From: Nocardia coubleae NBRC 108252
GTDB lineage: Bacteria; Actinomycetota; Actinomycetes; Mycobacteriales; Mycobacteriaceae
DNA: 64,000 nucleotides
Direction: 5' to 3'
NCBI RefSeq assembly: GCF_001612805.1
Contig: NZ_BDBD01000004.1
Span: 62,001 to 126,000, forward strand
The position numbers and the translations under genes were made by a program. The notes below the pieces were generated by a model. It was not told the origin of the DNA. It did no database searches and was given only the letters and a program-made list of their open reading frames with translations. This document shows positions 7,868 through 17,013 of the stretch, one piece after another (the first letter of the stretch is position 1; the number at the start of each line of letters is the position of its first letter).

Positions 7868-9601
7868 TCAGTCGCTGGGGTCCTTCTTTTTGAGATCGAT
7901 GACGATCTCGTCGGTGGCGGGCTCGGTGACCAGAGCGAAGTCGCCCTCGTGCAACTCGGTGCCCTTGTCGACGGCGATCTCGATGAGCTCCGCGCCCCGG
8001 TCGGCCCGCACGATCAGCGGGTCGTCGCGCAGGTCCTTGTAGAGCGAGAAACACATCGCGATCATCACCACGAGGAACGGCAGCGAGACGACCGTCGTCA
8101 GTGCCTGCAGGCCGGTCAGCGCGCCACCGAGATTGTCGGAATCGGCGATGACCAGCATGATCGCCGCGACCGCACCCGTCGCCGCACCCCAGAAGATGAC
8201 GATCCACCGCGACGGTTCGATGCTGCCGCGTTCGGACAGCGTGCCCATCACGATGGAGGCGGCGTCGGCACCGGAGACGAAGAAGATCGCCACCAGAATC
8301 ATCACCACCACGGTGGTGATCGAGGTGAGCGGGTACTGGTCGAGCAGGTGGAACAGGGCGAAGTTCGAGTCCACCGAACCGTCGGCTTCGGTGAGCGCGC
8401 GGTCCTTGGTCTGCTCGGCGATGCCCGCGCCACCGAAGACGGCGAACCACAGCAGGCTCACCACGCTCGGCACCAGCAACACACCGGTGACGAACTGGCG
8501 GATGGTGCGGCCGCGGCTGATGCGGGCGATGAACATGCCGACGAACGGGGTCCACGAGATCCACCACGCCCAGTAGAAGATCGTCCAGCTCGACAGCCAG
8601 GCCTTCATCGCCTCGTCACCGGCGCCGGTGCGTGAGGCCATGGTCGGCAGCATCTCGATGTAGTCGCCGAGGGCGATCGGCAGCAGGTTCAGCACGAACA
8701 GCGTCGGCCCGGCGATGAACACGAACGCCGCGATGGCAAGGGCCAGCACCATATTGATGTTGGACAGCCACTGGATACCGCGTTCGATACCCGAGACGGC
8801 CGAGAACACGAACGCCACGGTGAGGCCCGAGATGACGGCGACGAGACCGATCTTGCCGACACCGTCGACCCAGCCGTTGAACTCCATGCCCGCACCGATC
8901 TGCAGGGCACCGAGGCCGAGGGAGGCGGCCGAGCCGAACAGCGTCGCGAAGATCGCCATCATGTCGATCGCGCGGCCGCCGAGACCGTCGGCGTGGCGGC
9001 CGAGCAGCGGCCGGAACACCGAGGAGATCAGCTGCGAGCGGCCTTTCCGGAACGTGCCGTAGGCGATGGCGAGGCCGGCGACGGCGTAGATCGCCCACGG
9101 GTGCAACGTCCAGTGGAACAGCGTGGTCGCCATCGCGACCTCGGCGGCGGCCGGTGAGCCCGGCTCGGCGGTGTGCGGCGGCGGATTCACGAAGTGCGAC
9201 AACGGTTCGGCCACGCCCCAGAACATCAACCCGATGCCCATGCCCGCGCTGAACATCATGGCGATCCAGGAGACCGTGCGGAACTCGGGTTTCTCGTCGT
9301 CGGCGCCGAGCGGGATACGACCGTAGCGGCTCGCCGCCAGCCAGATCACGAACACCACGAACGCGGTGGCGACCAGCACGAACAGCCAGCCGGTGTTGGT
9401 GATGACCCACTTCTGGGCGGAACTCGCCGCGGCGGCGAGGCTTTCGTCGTCGAGTGCACCCCAGGCGACGAAGGCCAGCGCACCGATCGCGGTGGCGGCG
9501 AAGACGAATCGATCGAGTCCCGGTTTACGCGATGCTCCCGGGGGTACCGCTCCCGGTGTCGCGTCGGCGTCACCGGATTTGTCGACAGCGTTGTAAGACA
9601 T
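7868..9601 (-). CDS. BCCT-family betaine/choline/carnitine transporter
   Basis: 577 residues with about 12 membrane helices. Diagnostic motifs are GMGIGLMFWGVAEPLSHF near residue 120-140 and WAWWISWTPFVGMFIARISRG near 350-370, the tryptophan-rich substrate box. The start at 9601 (MSYNAVDKSG) has a strong upstream AGGAT site; the extra in-frame sequence upstream is not convincing. A ~70-residue cytoplasmic C-terminal tail, acidic and mixed-charge, could sense osmotic stress as in BetP. It most likely imports compatible solutes with sodium. Single gene, 28 bases upstream of the siderophore operon's iron box on the same strand. Confidence 0.93.
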   Translation of the reverse strand: MSYNAVDKSGDADATPGAVPPGASRKPGLDRFVFAATAIGALAFVAWGALDDESLAAAASSAQKWVITNTGWLFVLVATAFVVFVIWLAASRYGRIPLGADDEKPEFRTVSWIAMMFSAGMGIGLMFWGVAEPLSHFVNPPPHTAEPGSPAAAEVAMATTLFHWTLHPWAIYAVAGLAIAYGTFRKGRSQLISSVFRPLLGRHADGLGGRAIDMMAIFATLFGSAASLGLGALQIGAGMEFNGWVDGVGKIGLVAVISGLTVAFVFSAVSGIERGIQWLSNINMVLALAIAAFVFIAGPTLFVLNLLPIALGDYIEMLPTMASRTGAGDEAMKAWLSSWTIFYWAWWISWTPFVGMFIARISRGRTIRQFVTGVLLVPSVVSLLWFAVFGGAGIAEQTKDRALTEADGSVDSNFALFHLLDQYPLTSITTVVVMILVAIFFVSGADAASIVMGTLSERGSIEPSRWIVIFWGAATGAVAAIMLVIADSDNLGGALTGLQALTTVVSLPFLVVMIAMCFSLYKDLRDDPLIVRADRGAELIEIAVDKGTELHEGDFALVTEPATDEIVIDLKKKDPSD

Positions 9602-9822
9602 GAAGTCCGTAATCCTTTCCGGCCGCACGCGCCCCGGCCCGCCCAGACGAACCGGCCGGTTGCAGCAACCGTACAGCGCATCGATGCGGACCTCGGGTAA
9701 GGCACGACCCAGCCTTGACTTGGTTCCCCGAAACCACCTCCGGCAATCTTTCGGTTGCTTTACGATTCGCACAGACGACTGTCTGAGTCAGTAGTCGTCG
9801 GGGGCGGATCGAGGAGGCAACG

Positions 9823-11385
9823 ATGCACCTGTGGACTCGGGTCGTGCGCGCGACGGCACCGGCGGCGGTGGCCGCGCTGATCACGATCGGACTGCCGTCG
9901 GGCGCGGCCGCCGATCAGCCCTTCGATCAGCTGGTGCACGAATTCTTCGACATCGGGCGGACATCGGTGCCACGCGCGGAGTGCGGGCCGGGGTCCGCGC
10001 CGGAGACGGGGCTGCAGGGCGACGTGCCCGCCGCCGACCGGGACAGTGGTCGCAGCGCACAGGGCTACCACTGCAATATGTCGATGGCAGGCGGATACAC
10101 CGGGCGCGGAGCCGGAATCACCTCCACCAGCTTCGAACACTGCGTCTATGTCGGATCGTTCTTTCCCGGCACCCTGCTCGGTGAACACCCGGGCGTGCAA
10201 GTGCTCGACGTGTCCGATCCGGCGAATCCACGGCACACCGCGACGCTGGCCGAGCCCGCGATGCTGGCCGGTACCTGGGAGACGTTGAAGGTCAACACGA
10301 CTCGTAAACTGCTCGTCGGCACCGGCGTTCCGCTCGCCATCGGCGCGGGCTTCCTGTCGGTGTACGACATCTCCGATTGCGCGCATCCCCGGCTGCTGAA
10401 TCCGGGACCGGGCACGAATCCCGCGATGCCGCTGCCGATCACGACGCACGAAGGCGGCTTCTCCCCCGACGGCCGCACCTACTGGGCCTCGGGTATCGCG
10501 CCCGGCCTGCTCAGCGCGATCGACCTGACCGATCCTGCGAATCCGCACGTGATCTGGCAGGGGCTCACCGGGATCGAGGCGCACGGCTTCGGAGTGAGCC
10601 CCGACGGGAACCGGCTCTATATCTCCGCGCTCGGCGGGTTCACCGTGCTCGACGTGAGCGCGGTGCAACGTCGGGATCCGAATCCGCAGGTCCCCCACCT
10701 CGGGCGCACCTTCTGGACCGACGGCTGGGCCACCCAGCACAGCGTACCGGTGACCTATGACGGTGTGCCGCACCTGTTCACCGTCGACGAAGGCGGTTCC
10801 GGCGGGGTGAAACTCATCGATGTCTCCGACGACACCGCGCCGCGCATCGTGAACAAGATCAAACTCGAGATCAATCTCGGCGAGCACGTCGACGCCCAGA
10901 TCGGTTCGGCCATGGGCAATTCGCTGTTCTCCTACGATCCGCACTACTGCACGGCGGATCGACCGGCGAACCCGACCGCGCTCGCCTGTGGCTGGACCTC
11001 CTCGGGCATCCGGGTGTTCGACGTGCGCGACCCCGCCGCGGTCCGTGAGATCGCGTACTTCAACCCGCCCGCCCGCACCGGACGCAACCTCGAGATTTGG
11101 AACTCCCCGCACGCGCTGGCCTCGATCATCGGTATCCCCGCGATGAGTGCGCCCGCCGCGCTGCGGGCCATGGCGGACGGGTTGTTCGATCCGGCGCAGG
11201 TGTTGTCGGCGCGGGCGGGGCGGGTCGCGTTCGGTGATCTGTCGGCGGACTGGTGCATGTCACCGCCCGAGTGGCGGGGGAATCAGCTGTACGTCACCTG
11301 TTCCGACAACGGGTTCATGGTGCTGAATCTGGACGAGTCGGTGTATCGGGCGCCCGCCGACCAGGTTTCGACGCTCGGGTCATGA
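9823..11385 (+). CDS. Secreted LVIVD-repeat beta-propeller protein
   Basis: 520 residues, ATG preceded by GAGGAGG. Residues 1-30 form a Sec signal peptide ending near SGAAADQ. The mature protein carries repeated blades of the LVIVD type: VQVLDVSDPANPRHTATL, SAIDLTDPANPHVIWQG, VKLIDVSDDTAPRIVN, IRVFDVRDPAAVREIAYF. Several cysteines (for example near residues 50, 85, 107 and 188) suggest disulfides outside the cell. No enzyme motif is visible. The stop overlaps the start of the DUF305 gene (ATGA), so the two secreted proteins are co-expressed and may act together. Confidence 0.82.
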   Translation: MHLWTRVVRATAPAAVAALITIGLPSGAAADQPFDQLVHEFFDIGRTSVPRAECGPGSAPETGLQGDVPAADRDSGRSAQGYHCNMSMAGGYTGRGAGITSTSFEHCVYVGSFFPGTLLGEHPGVQVLDVSDPANPRHTATLAEPAMLAGTWETLKVNTTRKLLVGTGVPLAIGAGFLSVYDISDCAHPRLLNPGPGTNPAMPLPITTHEGGFSPDGRTYWASGIAPGLLSAIDLTDPANPHVIWQGLTGIEAHGFGVSPDGNRLYISALGGFTVLDVSAVQRRDPNPQVPHLGRTFWTDGWATQHSVPVTYDGVPHLFTVDEGGSGGVKLIDVSDDTAPRIVNKIKLEINLGEHVDAQIGSAMGNSLFSYDPHYCTADRPANPTALACGWTSSGIRVFDVRDPAAVREIAYFNPPARTGRNLEIWNSPHALASIIGIPAMSAPAALRAMADGLFDPAQVLSARAGRVAFGDLSADWCMSPPEWRGNQLYVTCSDNGFMVLNLDESVYRAPADQVSTLGS

Positions 11386-12008
11386 GCATGCCCGCTGCTC
11401 GCCCGAGGGCTCTCGGGGTGGCGGCCGCACTGGCGGCGGCCGTGTTCTTCTTCGTCCTCGGTGCGGCGTCGCGCCCGTTGCTCGCGGCCGAAAGATCCAC
11501 GCCCGCACCGGTGCTGAACACGACCGAGCTGGGTTTCGTGCAGGACATGACGGCTCATCACCAGCAGGCCATCATCCTCGTGCAACGGCTCGACCCCGCC
11601 GCCGACGCGGGGGTGCGTGCGCTCGCCGAGCAGATCGCCGACACCCAGCGGGTCGAGATCGGCACCCTGCTCGGCTGGACACAGCTCGCCGGAGCCGCGC
11701 CGACCGCGACCACACCGATGAGCTGGCTGACGGCGCACCACCATTCGACCGGTCCCGCGACCATGCCGGGGCTGGCGACACAGGCCGACCTCGACGCCCT
11801 CAGCACGGCACGGGGTGCCGAGGCCGAGATCATGTTCCTTCGGCTGATGTACCACCACCACGCGGGCGGAGTCACGATGGCGCGCGCCGCCGATGCCCTG
11901 CTCACCGACGGACCGGTCAAGCAGGCGGCCAGGTCCATGGCGCAATCGCAGAGCCGCGAAATGGGCTCGCTCGGTGTGCTTCTCGAGTTGCGCGGTGCGC
12001 GGCCCTGA
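11382..12008 (+). CDS. Exported or membrane-anchored DUF305 protein
   Basis: 208 residues. A single hydrophobic segment near residues 9-33 acts as signal or anchor. Two His-rich DUF305 motifs follow: DMTAHHQQAIILVQ near residue 54 and MYHHHAGGVTMA near residue 155. The domain is a four-helix bundle often linked to metal handling; its biochemical role is not established. The ATG overlaps the stop of the LVIVD gene, so it is translationally coupled to it. Confidence 0.85.
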   Translation: MSMPAARPRALGVAAALAAAVFFFVLGAASRPLLAAERSTPAPVLNTTELGFVQDMTAHHQQAIILVQRLDPAADAGVRALAEQIADTQRVEIGTLLGWTQLAGAAPTATTPMSWLTAHHHSTGPATMPGLATQADLDALSTARGAEAEIMFLRLMYHHHAGGVTMARAADALLTDGPVKQAARSMAQSQSREMGSLGVLLELRGARP

Positions 12009-12009
12009 C

Positions 12010-12870
12010 CTACTCGCTCCGGAGGTCGCGCCGGGTGAACATGTCGTTCAGCGCGTCCTGACCGAGCTGGTTCTCGGCGTAGGTGAAGGTGCCGTGGTCG
12101 GCCAGTTCGCGAGCGGCGTCGAACAGGTGGCGGTAGAGCATGCGGGCGATGCTGCCGCCGACGGTGACCCGTCGGACACCGAGATCGGCGAGTTCGGCCA
12201 TGGTGAGGCTGGCGGTGAGTCCCATGACGACATTGAGAGGGCCGTCGAGCTCGCGGACGAGGGTGGCGATGGTTTCGGTGTCGGCGGCACCGGGAACGAA
12301 GACGCAGTCGGCGCCCGCCGCGAGATAGGCGTTGCCCCGGCGGATCGCCTCGTCCAGCCCGCCACCGACGAGCAGCACGTCGGTGCGGCCGACGAGGACG
12401 AACGGCGCACCGCTGGCCGCGACCGCCGCGCGGGCGGCACGCACCCGGTCGACGGCGTGCACCTCCTCGAACAGCGGGGCCGCGCGCTCACCGGTGAAGT
12501 CCTCGATATTGCCGCCCGCCGCCCCGGCTGCGATGGCCTCCGCGATGGTGGTGGCCACGGCCTGCGCGTCCGGCCCGTACCCTTCCTCGAGATCGGCGCT
12601 CACGGGTATCCCCACCGCACCGGTGATCTCCCCGATCCGGCGCATCATCGTGCCCTTGTCGACCCGCCCGTCCTCTTCCGAGGCGTGGAAGTCGTGGTCG
12701 GGCCTGCCATAAGAGAACGCGATCCCCGCACTCGTCGTGGCGATCGCCGGAAACCCGGCGGCTTCCAGTACCCGCGCACTCCCCGCATCCCACGCGTTGG
12801 GCAACAGAAAACACCCCGACCGATGCAGCTCGACAAACGCCTGTGCCCGCTTCCGCTGTCCCGTATCCAC
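12010..12870 (-). CDS. Isocitrate lyase/PEP mutase superfamily enzyme
   Basis: 286 residues of the alpha/beta-barrel superfamily that makes or breaks C-C and C-P bonds. Key stretches: LPNAWDAGSARVLEAAGFPAIATTSAGIAFS near residue 22-52, the Mg-binding DLEEGYG near 93, and NIEDFTG near 122. It lacks the KKCGH catalytic cysteine motif of true isocitrate lyase, so it belongs to the broad PEP-phosphonomutase-like group of unknown substrate. The GTG at 12870 is the best start, but GGAGG sits only one base away, so the start is uncertain. It ends two bases from the convergent DUF305 gene. Confidence 0.85.
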   Translation of the reverse strand: MDTGQRKRAQAFVELHRSGCFLLPNAWDAGSARVLEAAGFPAIATTSAGIAFSYGRPDHDFHASEEDGRVDKGTMMRRIGEITGAVGIPVSADLEEGYGPDAQAVATTIAEAIAAGAAGGNIEDFTGERAAPLFEEVHAVDRVRAARAAVAASGAPFVLVGRTDVLLVGGGLDEAIRRGNAYLAAGADCVFVPGAADTETIATLVRELDGPLNVVMGLTASLTMAELADLGVRRVTVGGSIARMLYRHLFDAARELADHGTFTYAENQLGQDALNDMFTRRDLRSE

Positions 12871-13012
12871 CCCTCCATTCAGCCACGCGAATCCGGTCCG
12901 CGCACCAAGACCACGCCGAACCGCATCGCACCGGCGGTGACCGGCGGGGGTGAGGACAACGTTATCGGGCGGCAACTGGGGAGAAAATCGCAGGCAATGG
13001 GGGGTGCGGACG

Positions 13013-14257
13013 ATGGGCGGAGTATCGGCGGGCGGAAGGTTGGACGTGGTGGTGAGCGCGCGGGCGGAGATCGTCGCGGTGACGCGGTGCGGGCTGGAAC
13101 AGGTGCGTGCGCGGATCGCGGCGGGTCTGGAGCCGGTGGGGGTGCGTGAGCTACCGGTGACCGAGGCGCTCGGGGGAACGCTGGCGGTGGCGTTGCGTGC
13201 CGCCACGCCGCTGCCGCGGGTGGATACGGCGGCCATGGACGGTTACGCGGTCGCGGGGCCGGGTCCGTGGTGGCGGGTGCACGAGCAGGTCGGGTACGCG
13301 GGGCGTCCCTGTTCGGTGGTGCTCGCACCCGGTGAGGCGGTGCGGATCGCGACCGGCGCCGCCACCCCGTTGGGCACCACGGCCACTCTGCGCGACGAAC
13401 ACATCGTCACCACCGTGGTGTCGGGCAAACCGGTGGTATTGCGCGCGCCCGATGCCCCGGTACGCGACGACACCCGGCGGCAAGGTGAGAACTGGTCCAG
13501 TGGAACGCAATTGGCGCCCGCTGGCACGCGCGTGTCGGCCGCGCTGGTGTCGGCCGCGCTCAGTGCCGAGGTCGAAACCGTCACGGTGCGTGGGCCGTTG
13601 CGCGCGGATGTGGTGATGACCGGTGACGAGATCCGTGCGGTCGGCCCGCTCGGTCCCGGCGAGACCCGCGATTCGCTCGGCCCGGTACTGCCGGAGTTCC
13701 TGCGCTGCTGCGATATCGAGAGCACCGGGCTGTGGCATCTGGCCGACGAACGCGACCTGCTGCGTTCCTGGCTCGCCCTGAAATCGCACGCCGACCTGGT
13801 GGTGATGGTCGGGGCGACCGGCCGGGGCGCCGCCGACCACCTGCGCACCCTGCTCGCCGACCTCGGTGCCCGCATCGTCGTGGACCGGGTCGCGATCCGC
13901 CCCGGCGGCTCCACCCTCGTCGCCCAGCTCCCCGACGGCCGTGTCCTGCTCGGCCTGCCCGGCAACCCGCTCGCCGCCGTCGCCGCCCTGCTGGCCGTCG
14001 GCCCCGCTGTCATCGACGCGCTCACCCTGCGCACCCCCGGCCCGACCATGTGGGGCAGGCTCTCCGACGCGGGCGTGATGGCGGGCGACGCCACCCGCAT
14101 CGTCCCCGTCCAGCAACAGACCGGCGGCGTCTGGCGCAGCACCGGCCCCGCCCACACCCCCCACCTGGCCGGCCTCATCGGCTGCCAAGCCCTGGCAGTC
14201 CTCCCGCCCGGCACCGGCCGAGGCACCCTCGTCGAACTGCTCCCTCTCCCCCGCTGA
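13013..14257 (+). CDS. Divergent MoeA-like molybdopterin molybdotransferase
   Basis: 414 residues. MoeA inserts molybdenum into adenylated molybdopterin. Family marks are present: VDTAAMDGYAV near residue 70, IATGAATP near 115, MTGDEIRAVG near 200, and LGLPGNPLAAVAALL near 315. However, the usual TGGxSxGxxD loop is replaced by VGATGRGAADHLR near residue 265, so the MogA-like substrate pocket is altered and activity is doubtful. The start ATG at 13013 has a G-rich site 9 bases upstream. No other molybdenum cofactor gene is nearby. Confidence 0.82.
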   Translation: MGGVSAGGRLDVVVSARAEIVAVTRCGLEQVRARIAAGLEPVGVRELPVTEALGGTLAVALRAATPLPRVDTAAMDGYAVAGPGPWWRVHEQVGYAGRPCSVVLAPGEAVRIATGAATPLGTTATLRDEHIVTTVVSGKPVVLRAPDAPVRDDTRRQGENWSSGTQLAPAGTRVSAALVSAALSAEVETVTVRGPLRADVVMTGDEIRAVGPLGPGETRDSLGPVLPEFLRCCDIESTGLWHLADERDLLRSWLALKSHADLVVMVGATGRGAADHLRTLLADLGARIVVDRVAIRPGGSTLVAQLPDGRVLLGLPGNPLAAVAALLAVGPAVIDALTLRTPGPTMWGRLSDAGVMAGDATRIVPVQQQTGGVWRSTGPAHTPHLAGLIGCQALAVLPPGTGRGTLVELLPLPR

Positions 14258-14264
14258 CCGCGAA

Positions 14265-14304
14265 GGCCCGGACCGGTGTCGAATGCCGACTACCGGTCCG
14301 GGCC
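14265..14304. terminator. Bidirectional terminator hairpin
   Basis: Perfect 13-bp stem GGCCCGGACCGGT / ACCGGTCCGGGCC around a 14-base loop. It lies between the convergent MoeA-like and SPFH genes. Confidence 0.8.
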
Positions 14305-14333
14305 CCCGATGAAACCCGCACGGAGAGTGCTGG

Positions 14334-15563
14334 TTACGACTGCTGCGGCGGCTGCCAGGGGCGGCCGTACGGGTCACCCGGCTGGGACTGGGCCGGGCCA
14401 ACCGGCGGCGGTTCGGGGAGGTTGCGTTCCGGTTTGGGCGCAAGGTTTTTCGGCAGCGTCGGTTCGAAACCCTCGACCGGCTGACGGGCGGTGGCCTCGG
14501 CGGCGCGGACCGCTTGCTCGATTTTCGGGTCCGAGGCGGTCTCGAACCAGTCGGCCACGTCGGAGTCGTCCTCGATCTTCACCGGCGGTGTGTCCTCGGT
14601 GTTCGGTTCGTACCGGAACACCCCGTCCTCGCCCTTGGTGGCGAAGTTCTGCGCGAACCCCTCGAGGGCCTTGCCGAAATCGCTGGGGACCAGCCACACC
14701 TTGTTGGCATCGCCCTTCGCGACCATCGGCAGCGTCTGCATGTACTGGTAGGCGAGCAGTTCCGGTGTCGGCTTGCCGTTCTTGATGGCGGCGAACACCT
14801 TCTCGATGGCCTTGGCCTGACCTTGCGCCTGCAGGTAGGACGCGGCCCGCTCACCCTGGGCGCGCAGGATGCGGCTCTGCCGCTCACCCTCGGCCGACAG
14901 GATCGCCGACTGCTTGGCGCCCTCGGCCGACAGGATCTGGGCCTGCTTGGCACCCTCGGCGGTCTTGATCTGCGACTCGCGGGTGCCCTCGGCGGTGAGG
15001 ATCATGGCCCGCTTCTCGCGGTCGGCCTTCATCTGCTTTTCCATCGACTCCTGGATCGACGGCGGCGGGTCGATGGACTTGAGTTCCACCCGGGCCACCC
15101 GAAGACCCCAGCGGCCGGTGGCTTCGTCGAGCACACCGCGCAGCTGGTTGTTGATCTGGTCGCGCGAGGTCAGCGTCTCCTCGAGCGTCATACCACCGAC
15201 CACGTTGCGCAAGGTGGTTACGGTGAGCTGCTCGACGGCGGCGATGTAGTTGCTGATCTCGTACACCGCGGCCTGCGGGCTGGTGACCTGGAAATACACC
15301 ACCGAGTCGATCTGCAGGGTGAGGTTGTCCTGGGTGATCACCGGCTGCGGCGGGAACGACACGACCCGTTCACGCAGGTCGACTTTGGCGCGCACCCGGT
15401 CGGCGAACGGGACGAGGAACGTGAGCTGACCCGACACCGTGCGCGAGTACCGGCCGAGCCGTTCGATCACCGCCGCCTCGGCCTGCGGAACGAGCGCAAT
15501 AGATTTGAAAACCACCACCACGACCAGCAGGACGAGGACGGCGGCCACGATCAAGGCAACCAT
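14334..15563 (-). CDS. SPFH/Band 7 membrane scaffold protein
   Basis: 409 residues. One N-terminal membrane helix (VALIVAAVLVLLVVVVVF) is followed by an SPFH domain at about residues 25-210 (VPQAEAAVIERLGRY, DSVVYFQVTSPQAAVY). Then comes a coiled region with tandem repeats near 215-285 (AEGAKQAQILS, AEGAKQSAILS, AEGERQSRIL) and a proline-rich C-terminal tail. Such stomatin/flotillin-like proteins organise membrane microdomains and pair with NfeD proteins. The NfeD gene lies immediately upstream, stopping five bases before this ATG. The pair corresponds to Rv1488/Rv1487 by order. Confidence 0.92.
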   Translation of the reverse strand: MVALIVAAVLVLLVVVVVFKSIALVPQAEAAVIERLGRYSRTVSGQLTFLVPFADRVRAKVDLRERVVSFPPQPVITQDNLTLQIDSVVYFQVTSPQAAVYEISNYIAAVEQLTVTTLRNVVGGMTLEETLTSRDQINNQLRGVLDEATGRWGLRVARVELKSIDPPPSIQESMEKQMKADREKRAMILTAEGTRESQIKTAEGAKQAQILSAEGAKQSAILSAEGERQSRILRAQGERAASYLQAQGQAKAIEKVFAAIKNGKPTPELLAYQYMQTLPMVAKGDANKVWLVPSDFGKALEGFAQNFATKGEDGVFRYEPNTEDTPPVKIEDDSDVADWFETASDPKIEQAVRAAEATARQPVEGFEPTLPKNLAPKPERNLPEPPPVGPAQSQPGDPYGRPWQPPQQS

Positions 15564-15568
15564 GGACT

Positions 15569-16003
15569 CTAAGGACCCTTCCAGACGACGGCAGTGGCGC
15601 CGTCGATCTTCATCACATAGACGGTCACACCGGCTTCGTAGACTTCGCTCGGATCGAGCGGACGCGCCGTCCACACTTCGCCACCGAGTTTGACCCGGCC
15701 CGAATACTCGGCGACGTCTTCGAGAACGAGCGCCGACTTCCCGGTCAGCGCATCGACATTCGTCGGTGTGGGCGGTGGGGTACCGAACCTGCGGCGCAGC
15801 GCCGGGCGAACCCCGAGGAACAACACCCCGGCCATCGCGCCGAAGACGAGCGCGTCACCCCACAGCGGCAGCCCCGCGGCGGCGCTGACGCCCGCGGTGG
15901 CCAACGCCGCCACTCCGAGCATGAGCAGCGTGAGATCCCCGGTGAGCATTTCGGCCGCCGCCAGCACGAGGCCCGCGATCAGCCAGACTATTGCGGCCAC
16001 CAC
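15569..16003 (-). CDS. NfeD-family membrane protein
   Basis: 144 residues: three to four membrane helices in the first 70 residues, then an OB-fold-like soluble domain (GKSALVLEDV, GRVKLGGEVWTARPLD, GVTVYVMKIDGATAVV). This is the short NfeD1b form without the serine protease domain. It is predicted to bind the neighbouring SPFH protein and modulate its assembly in the membrane. Confidence 0.9.
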   Translation of the reverse strand: MVAAIVWLIAGLVLAAAEMLTGDLTLLMLGVAALATAGVSAAAGLPLWGDALVFGAMAGVLFLGVRPALRRRFGTPPPTPTNVDALTGKSALVLEDVAEYSGRVKLGGEVWTARPLDPSEVYEAGVTVYVMKIDGATAVVWKGP

Positions 16004-16127
16004 CCAAGCCTAGCCCCGATCGGGCCGTCGCGGGCGGGGTCGCCGCCCCCGAAGCCGATCTTGTGGTCCAACGGTTTTCGCGCGCCGCTCCCGCTGCCCC
16101 GGTGCCGGCGGCTCTAAGCTCGGGCGG

Positions 16128-16955
16128 GTGAGTGCGCGTGACATGTACGGCGGCGATATCTACGCAGGCCACAACCGGACGAAGAAGACCCCGGTACCGC
16201 AGGTGGCGGCCGAACGGGATCTGGTGGTCGAGGACGCGGCGAGCGGATTCTGCGGTGCCGTAGTCGGTTTCGATCGCAGCTACGACGGCGAGTTCGTGAA
16301 ACTCGAGGACGGGCGTGGGGCGGTGCGCCTGTTCGCGCTGCGCGAGGCGGCGTTCCTCATCGACGGCAAACCGGTGACGCTGGTCCGCCCGAAGGCCACC
16401 GCACCCGAGCCGCCGACCCGCTCCGCGTCCGGCTCGACGCGGGTAGAGGGGTTGCGCGCGCGGGTGGCTCGTGGCAGCCGCATCTGGGTGGAGGGCGTGC
16501 ACGACGCCGCGCTCGTCGAGCGGGTGTGGGGCCACGACCTGCGGGTCGAGGGCGTGGTCGTGGAACATCTCGAGGGGCTCGACAATCTCGGCGCCCGGCT
16601 CACCGAGTTCGGGCCCGGTCCAGGCGCACGAGTGGGGGTGCTCGTCGACCACCTGGTGACCGGTTCCAAGGAGTCCCAGCTCACCACCGGGCTCGGCCCG
16701 CACGTCCTGGTCACCGGGCACCCGTTCATCGATGTGTGGCAGGCGGTGCGCCCGGCCGCCGTCGGGATCGAGGCCTGGCCGACGGTGCCGCGCGGTGAGG
16801 ACTGGAAGACCGGCATCTGCCGCAGGCTCGGCTGGGGCACCCCGCAGGAGGGGTGGCGCCGGGTGTACAACGCGGTCGACTCGTTCCGCGATCTCGAGGC
16901 ACCGCTGATCGGCGCGGTGGAACGGCTCATCGACTTCGTCACCGAGCCCGAGTAG
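16128..16955 (+). CDS. DUF3097 family protein
   Basis: 275 residues, soluble, starting at GTG 16128. TAAGCT at 16115-16120 ends seven bases before the GTG without any ribosome binding site, so the message is probably leaderless. Recognisable DUF3097 stretches: DMYGGDIYAG at the start, VGFDRSYDGEFVKLEDGRG near residue 45, SRIWVEGVHDAALVERVWG near 120, and GHPFIDVWQAVRP near 200. The middle part resembles a TOPRIM-like fold (WVEGVHDA), but function is unknown. Divergent from the NfeD gene. Confidence 0.82.
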   Translation: MSARDMYGGDIYAGHNRTKKTPVPQVAAERDLVVEDAASGFCGAVVGFDRSYDGEFVKLEDGRGAVRLFALREAAFLIDGKPVTLVRPKATAPEPPTRSASGSTRVEGLRARVARGSRIWVEGVHDAALVERVWGHDLRVEGVVVEHLEGLDNLGARLTEFGPGPGARVGVLVDHLVTGSKESQLTTGLGPHVLVTGHPFIDVWQAVRPAAVGIEAWPTVPRGEDWKTGICRRLGWGTPQEGWRRVYNAVDSFRDLEAPLIGAVERLIDFVTEPE

Positions 16956-17013
16956 CTCGACCGCAGGTCAGACCCGGCACACGGATCCGGGCGAACCTTT
17001 ATGCTCGATGATT

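Noticed and set aside
12010-12870. True isocitrate lyase
   Set aside because: Too short (286 residues) and lacks the KKCGH motif; it belongs to the wider PEP-mutase-like group.
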